Below are positions 1 to 11,208 of a DNA stretch of 64,000 nucleotides, one piece after another; position 1 is the first letter of the stretch, and each line of letters begins with the position of its first letter. This stretch comes from Dendrocalamus latiflorus (Eukaryota; Streptophyta; Magnoliopsida; Poales; Poaceae), in NCBI GenBank assembly GCA_017311315.1, contig CM029640.1, positions 13,839,740 through 13,903,739 of the forward strand. Direction: 5' to 3'. The notes under the pieces are model-generated. The model saw only the letters and a list, made by a program, of their open reading frames with translations, ran no database searches and was not told where the DNA came from. The translations under genes were made by a program, and so were the position numbers.

Positions 1-438
1 GTTTTTTCTACTGGCTAGTTGTGTTCGACTCTGTTTCTTCAGTTTTCCAATGTGATTTCAACCATATTCTTTGTACCTTTGTAGCTATCAAAGAAAAGAG
101 ATAAGTGAATACTTGCGGGGAGGGATTTGAAGGCACCATTCACCCTCTCTGTTGCATATCCGGTCTTACAATTACATATGTTCAACGTTATATTTTCAAT
201 TGTTATGAGGAAATTTCAAAAGAATATATATCAGCACTGAAATGCTCAATTTAAATGCTAATTAGCGTTGTTTCAGGATTTTTTTTTTACTGAAAACTGC
301 ACGTGAGGCCTCTACTGGATATATTAAAAAATATAGGTAAAACAAAGTTTTATGTACAGGGAAGAAGAGGAAAAGAAAGAAACAGATATGTTACAGCTCT
401 CCAGGGGAAAGAATCATCGAATTAATGTTTCTAGATAA
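1..438. other. Intergenic, nothing recognised
   Basis: AT-rich DNA without a convincing ORF, exon, RNA gene or terminal repeat. No annotation is supported. Confidence 0.5.
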
Positions 439-671
439 TCAAAAATAATTTGGCCATGTTCTTCCTCGACTCGGTACACATGCAGCGCGAGCACACTCTT
501 GAAAAGCTTTTCCAGTAAGTAATACTAGCCTCATAGGCGCGGCGTGACGCCGCGTCAGCCACCGTGTGCACCGAAGTAAAAGAGGCGATAATTCGTGAGG
601 AGTTTTAAAAAAAACCGAGGGCACATGCGTATTTTCGAAAAAGTTAAAGGGTTTTTTCGTAAAAAAATTGA

Positions 672-851
672 GGACCTGTACGTAATATAAATGAAGTTAA
701 AGGACTTTTTTTGTAAAAAACCGAGGACCTGTACGTAATAAACGAGGACCCGTACGTAATTTAGGAAACCGCAGGGGGCTATCCTGCAAAGTGGAGGGGT
801 TTAAAAAACTGGCAGGGACCTTTTCGCGAGAACCAAGGACCTCAACGTAAT
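672..851. repeat. Short spaced direct repeats around GTACGTAAT
   Basis: A unit GGACCTGTACGTAAT recurs at 672-686 and 725-739. A one-base variant lies at 746-760 and a looser copy (GGACCTCAACGTAAT) at 837-851. They are separated by similar AAAGGACTTTTTT stretches. The segment has no ORF of note. It resembles the interior of a non-coding grass repeat, but the family was not identified. Confidence 0.45.
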
Positions 852-1364
852 TTCGGGAAAGCGCAGGGACTTTTTTGCAAAATTGCTCACCCGACCGTAC
901 CGAGATTCGGTGGCCACGCGGTGGGCGGGCGCGGGCGCGGGGTGACGTGGGAGGCGCTCCGCGCGAGAATCCCCCAGTCGTAATAGATGGTTATTTGGCG
1001 TGATCTTTTCAAACACTTTTCCATTCGGTTGCTTTCAAATGTGGCAAGCTGCAATAATTACGATTTCCATGTACAACATAGAGTTAAAAATTGATCTCGT
1101 TTGCTCCACTTTTAGCTGAACATCAGTTGCACTCTCCCAGTTAATACTAATGATGTTCCAACATGTTCAGCTGAATTGACTGTGAAAGAATAGAAGGTTT
1201 AAAGTTTCGACCTCTCGAGTGACATAGTACACAGTATTGATCATCTTGAATATTATAATGCCTTTTGCGCAACATATCTTTATTGTGCCAAGCTGCAATA
1301 ATAAAGATTTCCATGTGTTAAAAATTGATCTCGTTTGCTCCACTTTTAGCTGAACATCATTTGT

Positions 1365-2463
1365 TTTTTTAGATAAAGGATATAAAATCCGGCCTCTATA
1401 TCCACTTGGAATATATATAGCCAAAAATTACACGAGCTCTTAGGCTCAAAGTCTCAACACTGAGGATCACACAACATCAACAAGAAAGAGAGCTAAAGGA
1501 CTATGAAAAAGCTAGAAAGACTAAGGGCCTGTTTGGGACCGCTCTACTCCACGTTTTTCAGCTCCGCTCTATGTTTTTTAGCCAAACAGGTTCAACTCCA
1601 CGCACTTTGTTCGAGGAAAAAAAGGTGGAGTTGTGAGAGCACCTAAAGGGGTGCTCCACAAACTCTAGGTTTTTTGTGGAGCTGCTCCACGGTAGAATTC
1701 GTGGAGCAGAGTTTGTGGAGCAGTCCCAAACATGCCCTAAGCTTCAGAACTCCTCCGTCCTTACTTTCAATCAAGCCCCTAACCTCCTCCAACTGAGCCA
1801 CTCAAACTCCGGTCTACTTTGCGTGAAGATGAACCTCTGAGGCAACGTCTCCATAGAGGCGGCGAGGGTCGCCGACGCCGCCCGCCTCACCGAGACAAGG
1901 CTTTCACCAAGAGAACAGAATACATGAGGGCTATGGAGTGCCATGACAACCCTCCAGGAAGGAAAATGGTGTCCAAAGGCGTCATAGTTGTCGAGACCGG
2001 TAGAAACACCGGCAAGGTTTTCGCCAGCACCTCCACAGCAACCCACGCACTATCTTCACACAAAAAAGACCGCCACCAGCACACCGGGGTTCTGCACGTC
2101 TCAAGGCCATGGCATAGCCACCCTTGAACTCCACGACGAACCGCTTCCCGCTCGAGCAACGCCGCGCCATGGTTCCCTAGACAAACCCAGCAGCCACAGC
2201 TCCTGCCGCATCCCGGCCTTTGCCGCCAGCGCCGATCGGCCTCCTCCATCCGCCGGACGGCACGCTCCAGCGCGCCCACCCTCTACGTCAGCTTGCTCTG
2301 CTCACACAGCGCCGCCTCCACACCCTCCTCGCAAGCAACCCAACGACGGCTCCACCCTTCAAAGCCTACCTCTCCTTCACTCCCACCGGACCTTGCCGTG
2401 CCTATGAGTTCCGCCGAGCCGCCACCGGCCTCCGCTCCCTCGACGCTGCACAACATTCCGCCG
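1365..2463 (-). mobile_element. LINE-mobilised insertion (copy A), minus orientation
   Basis: The element is flanked by a perfect 17-bp direct repeat, agctgaacatcatttgt, at 1348-1364 and 2464-2480. Its left edge is a T run, which is a poly(A) tail on the minus strand. A short A tail with a long variable target duplication is the hallmark of target-primed reverse transcription. The tail and the next several hundred bases also occur in the insertion at 7665-9696. No intact ORF is present, so it is most likely a non-autonomous or 5'-truncated LINE derivative mobilised in trans. It carries a nested Tourist MITE at 1525-1737. Confidence 0.8.
1525..1737. mobile_element. Tourist-like (PIF/Harbinger) MITE, 213 bp
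   Basis: Terminal inverted repeats begin GGGCCTGTTTGGGA on the left; the right end reads GGGCATGTTTGGGA on the other strand. A 3-bp TAA target duplication lies at 1522-1524 and 1738-1740. The paralogous LINE-type copy at about 7,820 has the uninterrupted site (gactaagcttcag), which gives a natural empty-site comparison. The interior is rich in GGAGC/GCTCC pairs and can fold. It has no coding capacity. Confidence 0.9.
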
Positions 2464-2566
2464 AGCTGAACATCATTTGTACTCTCCCAGTTAATACTAA
2501 TGATGTTCCAACATGTTACAGTATTGATCATCTTGGATATTATAATGCCGCACAACATATCTTTCA

Positions 2567-4245
2567 GTGTTCAATCTGTCCATGAGCAGCAGTCATGCGA
2601 ACACCTTTAGCTTCATAACACGTTTGCTTTTTCATATCCATTTTAGCGACCACGAAGGATTGAGTGAATTAAAACAGAGTTTGTAGTACCTTTCATATGA
2701 GTATTGTGTGGATCCCCATATGTATATCCAACTATGATAACAATTGTTTATTGGTTAATAATGCTTGATATCCTCACTAAGCATATTATATTCCTCAAAA
2801 GTTTCGATAGATAAGGCAGGTTGAACCGTTCTCTAATGTCTGGATTTTGCAGTAGTTCAGCCACCAAAATTTGCTAGGGTTTTTTTTTCTTGCAAAAGTG
2901 AACAGTGCTGGATATTGACGATGATAGAGAATTGTTGCCATTGCAATCCCTTAATTTATAGACCGTGATACCTTTCATGACCTCTCTCCACCATAGACCC
3001 TTGGCTCCTTGTACAATGTGGAATACTATTGCTATAGTACTTTTCCCAAATCAATTTAACCCCTGGAAGGTCACGATGATTATAGAGTTTATGCAGATTC
3101 TTCATTAAAAGGACATCATTTTGCGATTGAAGATTTATGACTGGAAGAACTCCTTTGTTTTTTTTTTTTTGGGCTTGCAGACTAGATCCCATGCAGTCAA
3201 ATTTCCACCTTTTATTATTCAAATCCGATCCCTCCAGAGGCAATGCTTCAAACCCGATCAATATTATTAATGATTGTCACTAGAATCTTAAGAGAGCACA
3301 TGTAAAAGATTGGTAGGTGCGACAGCGCTGAGTTAATCATGGTAAGGTGCAGAACGTAGATAACGCAATGCAGTGCGTGGTCGCGCAGATGCGCTGCCCA
3401 AAAACCTTATTACAGCACCGTGCAGGTACTCTCTGCGGCAACGGTTTGGAGATAGCCGCTCTCCCTCCTTTTAAGGGTGCTGCAGTTATTCACTAGTAAT
3501 TGTTGCATTTATGCACTGGTAACTGTCTCATCAAATCACAAATTAAGCAGTGTAAATTCACTTGTAACTGCCTCATTCAAATATTTGAATCTCATTCAAA
3601 CAGAGAAGAGAGTGGTGCAGGGTTCAGCAAGAATAAAGATAGACTTGGTCTACTAAGTGACGTGCCACGTCATGTCACAAGTCACATGATTTTCGCCGAA
3701 AAATACACGAATACGTGCGTACATGTGACTAGTCAAAACCCTCCTCATATCATCTCTACCTATATTCAAGGAGTGGTGAGAACTCTATCTTAGAAATCGG
3801 TCTTCCTTATTTTGCTTTAGCAATATGGTATTAAATCATGCATGTTTTAAAATTAAAGAAATAAGCTATGCTCAAATGGACCAATTTCTGACAGCTCAAT
3901 CAGCGTACTCCAATCAATTTAGATTGAAAACAATACAAAATAGGAACATTTAGCTAGATTGGACAGATGATACAGAGTTTTCTCGAAAATTGGACCATAG
4001 TATTATGAAGTTTTATAAATATATTATAATAGAAGAGAACGATTAAAACTATGTTTTAGGAAACCGTGCCGACATCCAAATCGTCGCTGTCTCTGTGATT
4101 TATGATGTGAGTGTATGAGTGGTTGCTCGAGGGGAAAACAAGCGCGCGTGAAGCCGGGTTCTAGAAATACGACTGTTTGGACGCTGTTGAAATTAAGACA
4201 CGCAATTTCAAGTCAGTGAGGTAAGCGATACATTCCTCAAGTCTA
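2567..4245. other. Intergenic, no supported gene
   Basis: This stretch has only short ORFs without recognisable motifs. A segment around 3290-3620 has mixed-composition sequence that looks like part of an LTR or other dispersed repeat (for example repeated CACT(A/T)GTAACTG-like words), but no ends or target duplication were found. Nothing else is supported. Confidence 0.4.
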
Positions 4246-4253
4246 GTGAGGTA

Positions 4254-4768
4254 TATGGGTGTGATCGTATCGGATACGAGAGGATATGATTGATTTTATA
4301 TCTTATTTTATATTTTTTTTTAGAGTTAAATTCGAATATAGATAATATCGAATACCTATTTTTGCATTCCATATCTATTCCATAATCATTTGAACGGTTA
4401 GTTAGACTGAAATTATCCGCTTCATTACACAGAGCATTAGAACGGTAAGATGTAATCAAAGTGAATACAAAGAGACTTATCACTGAGATGTCGAAGGAAG
4501 AACACTCAATATTCTCCATCTGTTTAGATATAACAATCCACATATATGTTATCTTGTTTTAAAATGAAGTCACAAGAGACTTCTTTATATCACTTAACAT
4601 AAAGATATATACGGACGGATATCACTTATATCGAATTATATTCCACATTTTTTTTAGTCAGAGTTGGATACGGATAGTGCTGGATACCCGTCTGCCCCTT
4701 TCATATTCGTTCCGTGAATCTTCGATCGATTGATTGGATGAAAATTATCTACTCGGTTTATATCCGTA
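4254..4768 (-). mobile_element. Non-autonomous hAT-type element, 515 bp
   Basis: Near-identical 8-bp flanks gtgaggta (4246-4253) and gtgaagta (4769-4776) differ at one base. The ends are TATGGGTGTGATCG and, on the opposite strand, TACGGATATAAACCG. The interior is clearly homologous, in inverted orientation, to 59361-59870: shared blocks include TTCCTTCGACATCTCAGTGA and AACAAGATAACATATA. The two copies have nearly the same length (515 and 510 bp) and no transposase, so this is a non-autonomous family. The hAT assignment rests on the 8-bp duplication and the TA-starting ends. Confidence 0.7.
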
Positions 4769-5304
4769 GTGAAGTAGAGTTTATTTTCCTTTTATTTTTT
4801 TTACGTGAGGTACACTCCTCAAGTCTAGAAAGTGTTGTTTTGCTAGCAGCGGAGGATGGGCGGCTTCTAGATTTGCCCGGTGTTGATTTTTTGTTATTTT
4901 CGGATTTGTTCACTTTTTCGACTTTGGAGTTGCTGTGACCCTGTGTAGCCACACATGAATAGTTGATGCATCGTTGTAAATAGTACACTGCTAGTAACTC
5001 TGCCACATAGTCAACATCAACTTTGTGCACCGGAAGTTTTTACTACATTAGAAGATAATAAAAAATATCGGTATCTTATCATCAAATTACATATAAATTC
5101 TATATATAATTTGGTGATAACTGATAAGATACTAGTATCTCTTGATATATTTTGGTAACTTTTTAAAGATGATAAAAACTGTAAAAACTCTTATGCACAT
5201 GCAGTACCTTTCAGTTTGATTTTTTTCATGGTGAAACCGTGCCCCTTGTATTTCTTTTATTATTTTCTTTATTTTGCAGTGTGTTTTACACAGAGATATA
5301 AAGG

Positions 5305-5590
5305 AAGAAAGATGGTGCTGCTCTTTTAGGCTGAAAAATGGTTTATGACTGAAATTTTATTATAACTGACTGAAATTACACTACAACTGATAATGACTTA
5401 TTTGGCGTAATTAAATTTTAAAAAATAAAAGTAGAAAAAATTAGTTAACCCATCACAGACAATGCAAATAAATACAGAAAAAAGAACCGGCAAAATACCT
5501 AAAAAAGCTAAAAAATCAGAAAAAATGAAATTGAAGAATAGTAAAAAATAAATCAGAATTATAAAGTTTAAGCTGAAATGAGTGAGTCCT
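5305..5590. repeat. Dispersed A-rich repeat, related to 10975-11260
   Basis: Blocks of this A-rich segment (AATTAAATTT, ATGCAAA(T/C)AAATAC, GAAAAAT/AAGAACC, GAATAGT) recur in the same order at 10975-11260. Upstream, the word GACTGTTTGGACGCTGTTGAAAT at about 4170 recurs at about 10640. This suggests paralogous stretches broken by later insertions. Family unknown. Confidence 0.5.
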
Positions 5591-5813
5591 GAGACTCGGA
5601 GACTTGTGGGCATGCATGATTGATCACTCGTATATATTAATATATGCGAATCGTAGGTTTCAGGTAGGATTAGTTGGGATGTACAATTAATTCCAGGTTT
5701 AACTAGTGCGTAGTTTCCGAAAGTAACGACTGTACTAGATCGATGGTACATGTGCACCACAAGTTCACCAACTAGTCACGGTCTTGCATGTTGAAGCTAG
5801 CAGTCGCTGGAAC

Positions 5814-7129
5814 TAGGGGTGGAAATGAGCCGAGCCGGCTCGAGCCAGGCTCGGTCAAGCTCGCACAGAGCTATAGCTCGGCTCGGCTTGGTTCGTTATG
5901 GTATTGAGCCAACGAAGAGGCTCAGCTCAGCTTGATGTGTGGCTCGAGCCGGTTCACGAGGGCTCGCGAGCTGAGTTGCCCAATACAAGCTCCAGCACTG
6001 CATCCGGATGAAAGCTCCACATCCATGAACAAATGATTGACCGAATTTGCATAAACTGTAATACCAAAGGAATATTTAACCACACTCCAAAAATACTGAC
6101 ACACATTTAGAACAAATAGTCAATTGATTCATCAACTCCACAAGACCACAAAGCATACATTTTCTTGGAGCAGTTCCCCCCTCCATGAACAAATTGTACT
6201 TTAAAAACCTTGTGATCAACCAATATGTTACTGCTTCTTCCACCCAGATCACACATAACAAATGCTATCCTGAGAGAACATGTGGCATGTCGTGTAGTAT
6301 AGCAGTATACCTTAAGAGATGGTAAGCAGCTGGCGGGGTGGTCGGCGACGGCGACCGCCTGGTCCTCCACGCGGAACTCGTACATGACCCACTCGGTCTT
6401 GGTTCCCTTTGGGGCTCTCCCTCGGTAGAAGACGAGCGTCTTGCGCACCCCGACCACCGCGCCGCCGTCGCCCCACCTGACCCCTCGATGGGTCCGCCCC
6501 TGCATCTGCCGGAATGCAGCTCGCCGGAGCCACGTCGCCAAGCATCGAGCTGCCTTCGTGCACGTAGATTATCGCCAATCGGTGGGTGGGTGGGGAGATC
6601 TGTTGGCGACGGGCTGGGAGATCTACCGGCGGGGACCGAGAGGAGCACATGGCGGAAGGGGAGCAAACGATGGAGGGGGCACGGGGCCCGGGGGAGCAGC
6701 ACACGGTGGGGAAGGGGAGGGAGCACGGGGCCTGGGGAGCACACGGCGGCATGATGGGCGGCGCGGTGGACGGGGTAGGAGCAGTGGGATGGGAGAGTAG
6801 AGCCAGAGCCTGTCGGTTGAAGACTCGAAGTGGAAGGGGAGGAGGAGAAGGAGATGCGGTGCGGTGAATTGGGGAAGACTCTGGACTCTGGACGCGTGCG
6901 CTTGGGATGGGGTCTGGACTCTGGACGTCTGGTGGGGGATGAGATGACTCACGGAGAAATGAAATGAGCGAGCCAACGAGCGGCTCGCGAGCCCGCTCGG
7001 GCTTGGCTCGAAAATTTAACGAGGTAAGATCGAAGCTTGGCTCGCTTGTATATTAGCCGAGCTCGAGCCGAGCCGAGCCGATTTCGAGTCCGAGCAGCTC
7101 GCGAGCCTCAAGCTTTTTGTCCAACCCTA
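5814..7129. mobile_element. hAT element carrying captured gene sequence (Pack-type), 1,316 bp
   Basis: A perfect 8-bp target duplication, gctggaac, lies at 5806-5813 and 7130-7137. Termini read TAGGGGTGGAAA on the left and, on the opposite strand, TAGGGTTGGACAAA on the right. Subterminal regions on both sides are packed with GAGCCGAGCC/GGCTCGAGCC words, typical of grass hAT families. There is no transposase. The interior (about 6300-6900) is GC-rich, unlike the flanks, and encodes on the minus strand a recognisable NAC subdomain, so host gene sequence was acquired. Confidence 0.85.
6362..6472 (-). pseudogene. NAC-domain transcription factor fragment (subdomain D) inside the hAT
   Basis: The minus-strand reading contains VVGVRKTLVFYRGRAPKG followed by TEWVMYEFRV. 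This matches the DNA-binding core of NAC proteins (consensus hydrophobic-KKTLVFY-x-G-x-AP-x-G, then W-x-MHEYR). NAC proteins are plant nuclear transcription factors. Here only about 37 residues of subdomain D are clear. The preceding residues depart from the NAC consensus and the following ones run into alanine/valine-rich and then unrelated sequence, so no functional NAC domain can be made. The upstream minus-strand interior (to about 6970) is proline/serine-rich and looks like 5' leader sequence. Best read as a captured fragment. Confidence 0.75.
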
Positions 7130-7137
7130 GCTGGAAC

Positions 7138-7647
7138 CGTAGAAACCAAGCAACAGTACAACACACTGTAGTGCTATCAAACGCTGCCCTGAGCTAGCAT
7201 ATGTAGAATATTTTTTGGATTTTTTAAGTTGACTTGGTGGCTCAACCGACCGCACACCTACATACACTAGTAATTTTACAAAACACACGTAATTTTTATG
7301 TAAATCCAATAGATATTTTTATTTTACATTAGATTCAACTTCGAATTAACTTTATTTTGGATATACTTTAAGTTCCAAATATGAAGTTATATAACACCAA
7401 ATTATACTTATTCTGAATTTATGTTTGTTAAAAGTAATTCTGAATTTGACTTAACTTTGTTTCCAAATATAGTTTAATACCAGATTTACCTTTAATTCAA
7501 AATTTACCTTTAACATATGATGAGCTTTGTATCTGAACTATCTCGTGTGAATCTGCAAAAATGTTTAGTGACCTCGGAGACGGCCTACTTTCTACTACTT
7601 GCTAAATTAAGTAGTTTGCACACACGTGTATATGTAGTTTGTACACA
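7138..7647. other. Intergenic, nothing recognised
   Basis: AT-rich sequence between the hAT and the LINE chimera. A small direct repeat of cacacgtgtat-type words near 7620-7655 includes the target site of the downstream LINE insertion. No gene is supported. Confidence 0.4.
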
Positions 7648-7664
7648 CGTGTATTCTGCCACTT

Positions 7665-9696
7665 TTTTTAGATAAAGGATTAAAATCCGGCCTCTATATC
7701 CACTTGGGATATATACGGCCAAAAGATACACGAGCTCTTAGGCTCAAAGCCTCAACACTGAGGAGTACACAACATCAAGAAAGAAATCTTAAGGGCTATG
7801 AAAAAAACTATAAAGACTAAGCTTCAGAATTTCTTCATCGTCCTTGCTTTCAACCAAGCCCTTAGCCTCCTCCAACTGAGCAACCCAAACTCCGGTCTAT
7901 TTTGCGTGAAAATGAACCTCCAAGGCGACGCCTCCAAGAGGCGACGAGGGTCGCCGACGCCGCCCGCCTCTCCGAGACTAGGCTTTCACCTGGAGAACAG
8001 AGTACATGAGGGCTATGAAGTGCCATGACAACCCTTCAAGAAGGAAAATGGCGTCCAAATGCGTCATAGTTGTCGAGACCGGTAGAAACACCGGCAAGGC
8101 TTTCGCCAGCACCTCCACAGCAACCCATGCACTAGCCACGCACAAAAAAGACCTCCACCTCAAGGCCATGGCATAGCCATCCTTGAACTCCACGACGAAC
8201 CGCTTCCCACTCGAGCACCGTCGCACCATGGATCCCTGGACAAACCCAGCATCCCCAACTCCTGCCGCCTCCCGGCCTTTGCCGCCAGTGCCGACCGGCC
8301 TCCTCCACCCGCCGGACAGCACGCTCTAGCGCGCCCACCTCCTCCGCCAGACTGCTCTGCTCCCAACGCTGGCTTCTCTTCCTCCTTGGGAGCAACCATA
8401 GCAGCAGCACCAGAGTCAGCAGCAGCAACCGCAAACTTGCTCGGATCCTTGAGATACTCCTTGATCTTGTCCGCATGTGGGTACGAGTAATCAGTTTCCA
8501 CAGCAACAGCAAGCACATTCTTGTACCCGTTGATGAACATGTGCGGCGCAGCAGCAATAGTTGGGTACGAGATTGCCAGAGACAGCGAGGCAACCATAGA
8601 TACACCAAATGCAAACTTCTCCATCAGGTCTTCCTCAGTGAGGTCAAGAACCTCAGGGCTGAACACCGACCCACTGTCGTAGACATTGGTGATCACAAGA
8701 CCATACGAGAAAGGGCGAATACCCAGCTTCGCAAGCAGGGCAGACTCAGACGAGCCGACCTTGTCACCCTTCCAGTGTTTCCGGGAGGGACCACCACATC
8801 AATGGGAGCAACCAGCCCAACACGAGCAGGAGCTCCAACCTTGTACTTGGCGACCTCCTCGCGGACCTCCTTGAGGTCACCCTTGGTGAAGATGAGACCA
8901 ACATTTCCGACGAGGAGGGGCATGAGCTCGAGGAAGTCCTTGTTGCCCGTCTTCTCGACGTGCACCTTGATGCAGCGGCGGATGAGGGTGTTCTTCCCCA
9001 TGAGCACGATCGAGTCGCCGCGCAGGCCCTTGCGGATCTCCTGGAGCTGGTTGGAGCCGACGTTGTCCGCCACCGCGATGAGCACCATGGTGTACTCGTC
9101 AAGCAGCTGGCAGAGCTTCTTGTCTCCGCCCTCCAACTCCCACCGCACTCCCAGTCACTGCTGGCCGCCGCGGACTCTTCCGACCCCACCGCCCTCCCGC
9201 CTGCCTCCTCCACCGCCGCTGGCCGCAGAAAACCTCCGACGACCCTCACCGAGCCAGGCCTCAGCACCGCCGCCGGATCTGAGCTCAACCAGATCCGGGC
9301 GCCAGCTCGCCGGAAGCGCACGCCGATGGCCGGCAACCTTGATGCAGACGAGATCCAGATCAGGCAGCAAAGCGCCGCCACACCTCCTCGACAATGCTCC
9401 ACACGAGCGCCAACACCACCACCACGCCCCCGCACACCCGGAGGCGAGCACCGACCCCGGCCGCCGCTCACGCCACTCAGCCTCCGCCGGCGACCTCCAC
9501 AGGGACCCTCCCGCCTCGAACCAACGCCCAGATCCGGACGCCGCCGTCCAGATCCAGGTGGAAGAGCCCCGCCGCCGCCTTCCTAGCACCCGCACAGGCC
9601 ACCGGTGGCGTGCTCCAGCGGCGGCAAGGCGAAGGGGAGAGGAAGGGGTGGGAGGCGGCGCTGGTTCGGTTTCGCTCAAGAGCGACGGAGTGTAGG
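7665..9696 (-). mobile_element. Chimeric LINE-mobilised retrosequence with ribosomal P0 cDNA
   Basis: A perfect 17-bp direct repeat, cgtgtattctgccactt, flanks the unit at 7648-7664 and 9697-9713. The left edge is a short T run (minus-strand poly(A)). On the minus strand the order is: a GC-rich leader of about 570 bp (9125-9696), an intronless P0 segment (9124 to about 8373), then about 700 bp of LINE-derived sequence and tail shared with copy A at 1365-2463. One target duplication encloses all three parts, so they were integrated together. Template switching by the LINE reverse transcriptase or a chimeric transcript would explain this. The leader's LINE origin is inferred from composition and position only. 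Confidence 0.85.
8373..9124 (-). pseudogene. 60S acidic ribosomal protein P0 retropseudogene, internally deleted
   Basis: P0 is the ribosomal stalk base protein. The minus strand reads DKKLCQLLDEYT...IRKGLRGDSIVLMGKNT... to VVVPPGNTG at 8771. It then resumes in another frame from 8770 with GDKVGSSESALLAKLG and VYDSGSVFSPEVLDLTEEDL, and continues to APKEEEK near 8373. Against the known P0 family the first dozen or so residues are missing, about 34 residues are deleted at 8770/8771 with a frame change, and the acidic C-terminal peptide needed for stalk function is absent. There are no introns, so it is a processed copy. Both ends join non-P0 sequence. It cannot make functional P0, although transcription from the leader is conceivable. 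Confidence 0.9.
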
Positions 9697-9713
9697 CGTG
9701 TATTCTGCCACTT

Positions 9714-10974
9714 GATGTTGATTTGAACCGATCTTGTTATAGATGGATGATATCTAAGCTATTTTTCTTCTTAAGGATTTATGTGGGAATTTCAGTTTTT
9801 TTCTTTCGTCTAATTGTCCTGAATTCTTCAGTCTGGAAGCAATATGGATTAATTTGTGCGTACTATCGTGTGGAGAGATCAATATGCTTATGTGAACTAT
9901 TAGGAATTTAGGATTTTTTAAACTTCTGTTGAATTTCCAAAATTAAAGAGCATTAATTGGAGGGGAAGATGCTGCTGGGTGGCAGTGTCTTGCCTAGATG
10001 CGTGAAGCTTTCCAGGTCCTCGTCATCCGTCCTTTTCTTTTTCCTAGACGTGCATTACTCTTTCGTTTTGATTGGTTTTAGTTTGAAGACACCGGTCCGT
10101 GATGTATACGGCTAGGGGACATATGCATCAACCTTTTTCATCCCGATTTAACTTTGATTGATTTAGCTTTGACTGCATGAGTTGTGTGTGTTCCGGTAAG
10201 CCATGGTAATATCCATAACAAATCTACACCGTTTATTACACCAATAGATGGTCAGGAAGTTTTCTTTTTTTATTAATACGAGAATTGTAAGATTTTTCTT
10301 ATTAATGTCGGAATTTTTAGCCGTTTTACCTCATACGATATTAATGTGAGGGTTTCTAAAAGAGCATTCAATTAGTATAGAGATAGTTGGGTTGATGGCG
10401 GATATTGCCAAGAGCCAAAGACTTAAATGAATACCCATCGCTAGAAGAATGCATGGGTCGTATTCTAGGCTGGAAGATTCACTTTGAACGCTAGCACCAG
10501 TAAGAAGGGAGCTCAATCCGCGTACTAGGGAGTGAGCGGTTGCTGAGTACGTACGGTATCTAGAAGTACGACGTGCATAGGTCGGAAAACTGAGTACGTA
10601 TATCTACGTTGTGCGATTTCCTAGCAGTAGCACTATGGGACTGTTTGGACGCTGTTGAAATCAAGACATGCGTAACAGAGACTACTCCTCAATGCAATTA
10701 ATAATGGTGATAATAATTAATCACCGGGTCCTTTTGATATCACTTGGGTATATATGACGTCACGGCCACGTCATTCGTCTATCTACTATTGTACTGTATG
10801 TACTGTACTACTAGTCGATCGAATTCGAATTTCATTTCGTTACCGTATTGTTAAAACGTTTTGTTATACTTTCACTCATTATTGTCATCGGGAGCACTCC
10901 GGTCAGTGTCAGCAAGGATCCCTCCGCCCGTGTCTACGCCAGTACATTAGTAATCCATCAGCAGCGCAGGAGAT
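9714..10974. other. Intergenic, no supported gene
   Basis: Mixed AT-rich sequence. The only similarity noticed is with the stretch near 4150-5300 (GACTGTTTGGACGCTGTTGAAAT at about 10640), part of the dispersed pair described at 5305-5590. No gene or element end is supported. Confidence 0.4.
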
Positions 10975-11166
10975 TAGGCCCTGCTTAAAAAGAGTTTCTT
11001 TGAGTGGCTTATGAATGAAAGCACTGTGATTGAATAAAAAAATACTGTAGCTGATGAATGCTTATTTATTATAATTAAATTTAAAAATAGAAAAAAAATG
11101 TTAGCCCGTCACGTATAATGCAAACAAATACGAGAAAAATAAGAACCAACAAAAAACTAAAAAAAA

Positions 11167-11208
<42 letters not shown>

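Larger units (their letters stand above)
1041..2566. repeat. Local tandem duplication (~245 bp), second copy split by a LINE-type insertion
   Basis: Copy 1 spans 1041-1284. Copy 2 starts at 1285 with the same order of blocks (AAGCTGCAATAAT, GATTTCCATGT, TTGATCTCGTTTGCTCC, then ACTCTCCCAGTTAATACTAA and TATTGATCATCTTG). It is interrupted after 1364 and resumes at 2481-2566. The interruption is the retro-insertion at 1365-2463. The copies differ by substitutions and small indels, so the duplication is older than the insertion. Confidence 0.8.

Noticed and set aside
8475..9695. A 406-codon plus-strand ORF across the P0 region
   Set aside because: It is antisense to clear P0 coding sequence and GC-rich leader; the peptide has no domain and its length follows from GC composition.
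11169..11203. (AT)n tract as a replication origin or scaffold attachment site
   Set aside because: A simple microsatellite inside a dispersed repeat; nothing else supports a function.
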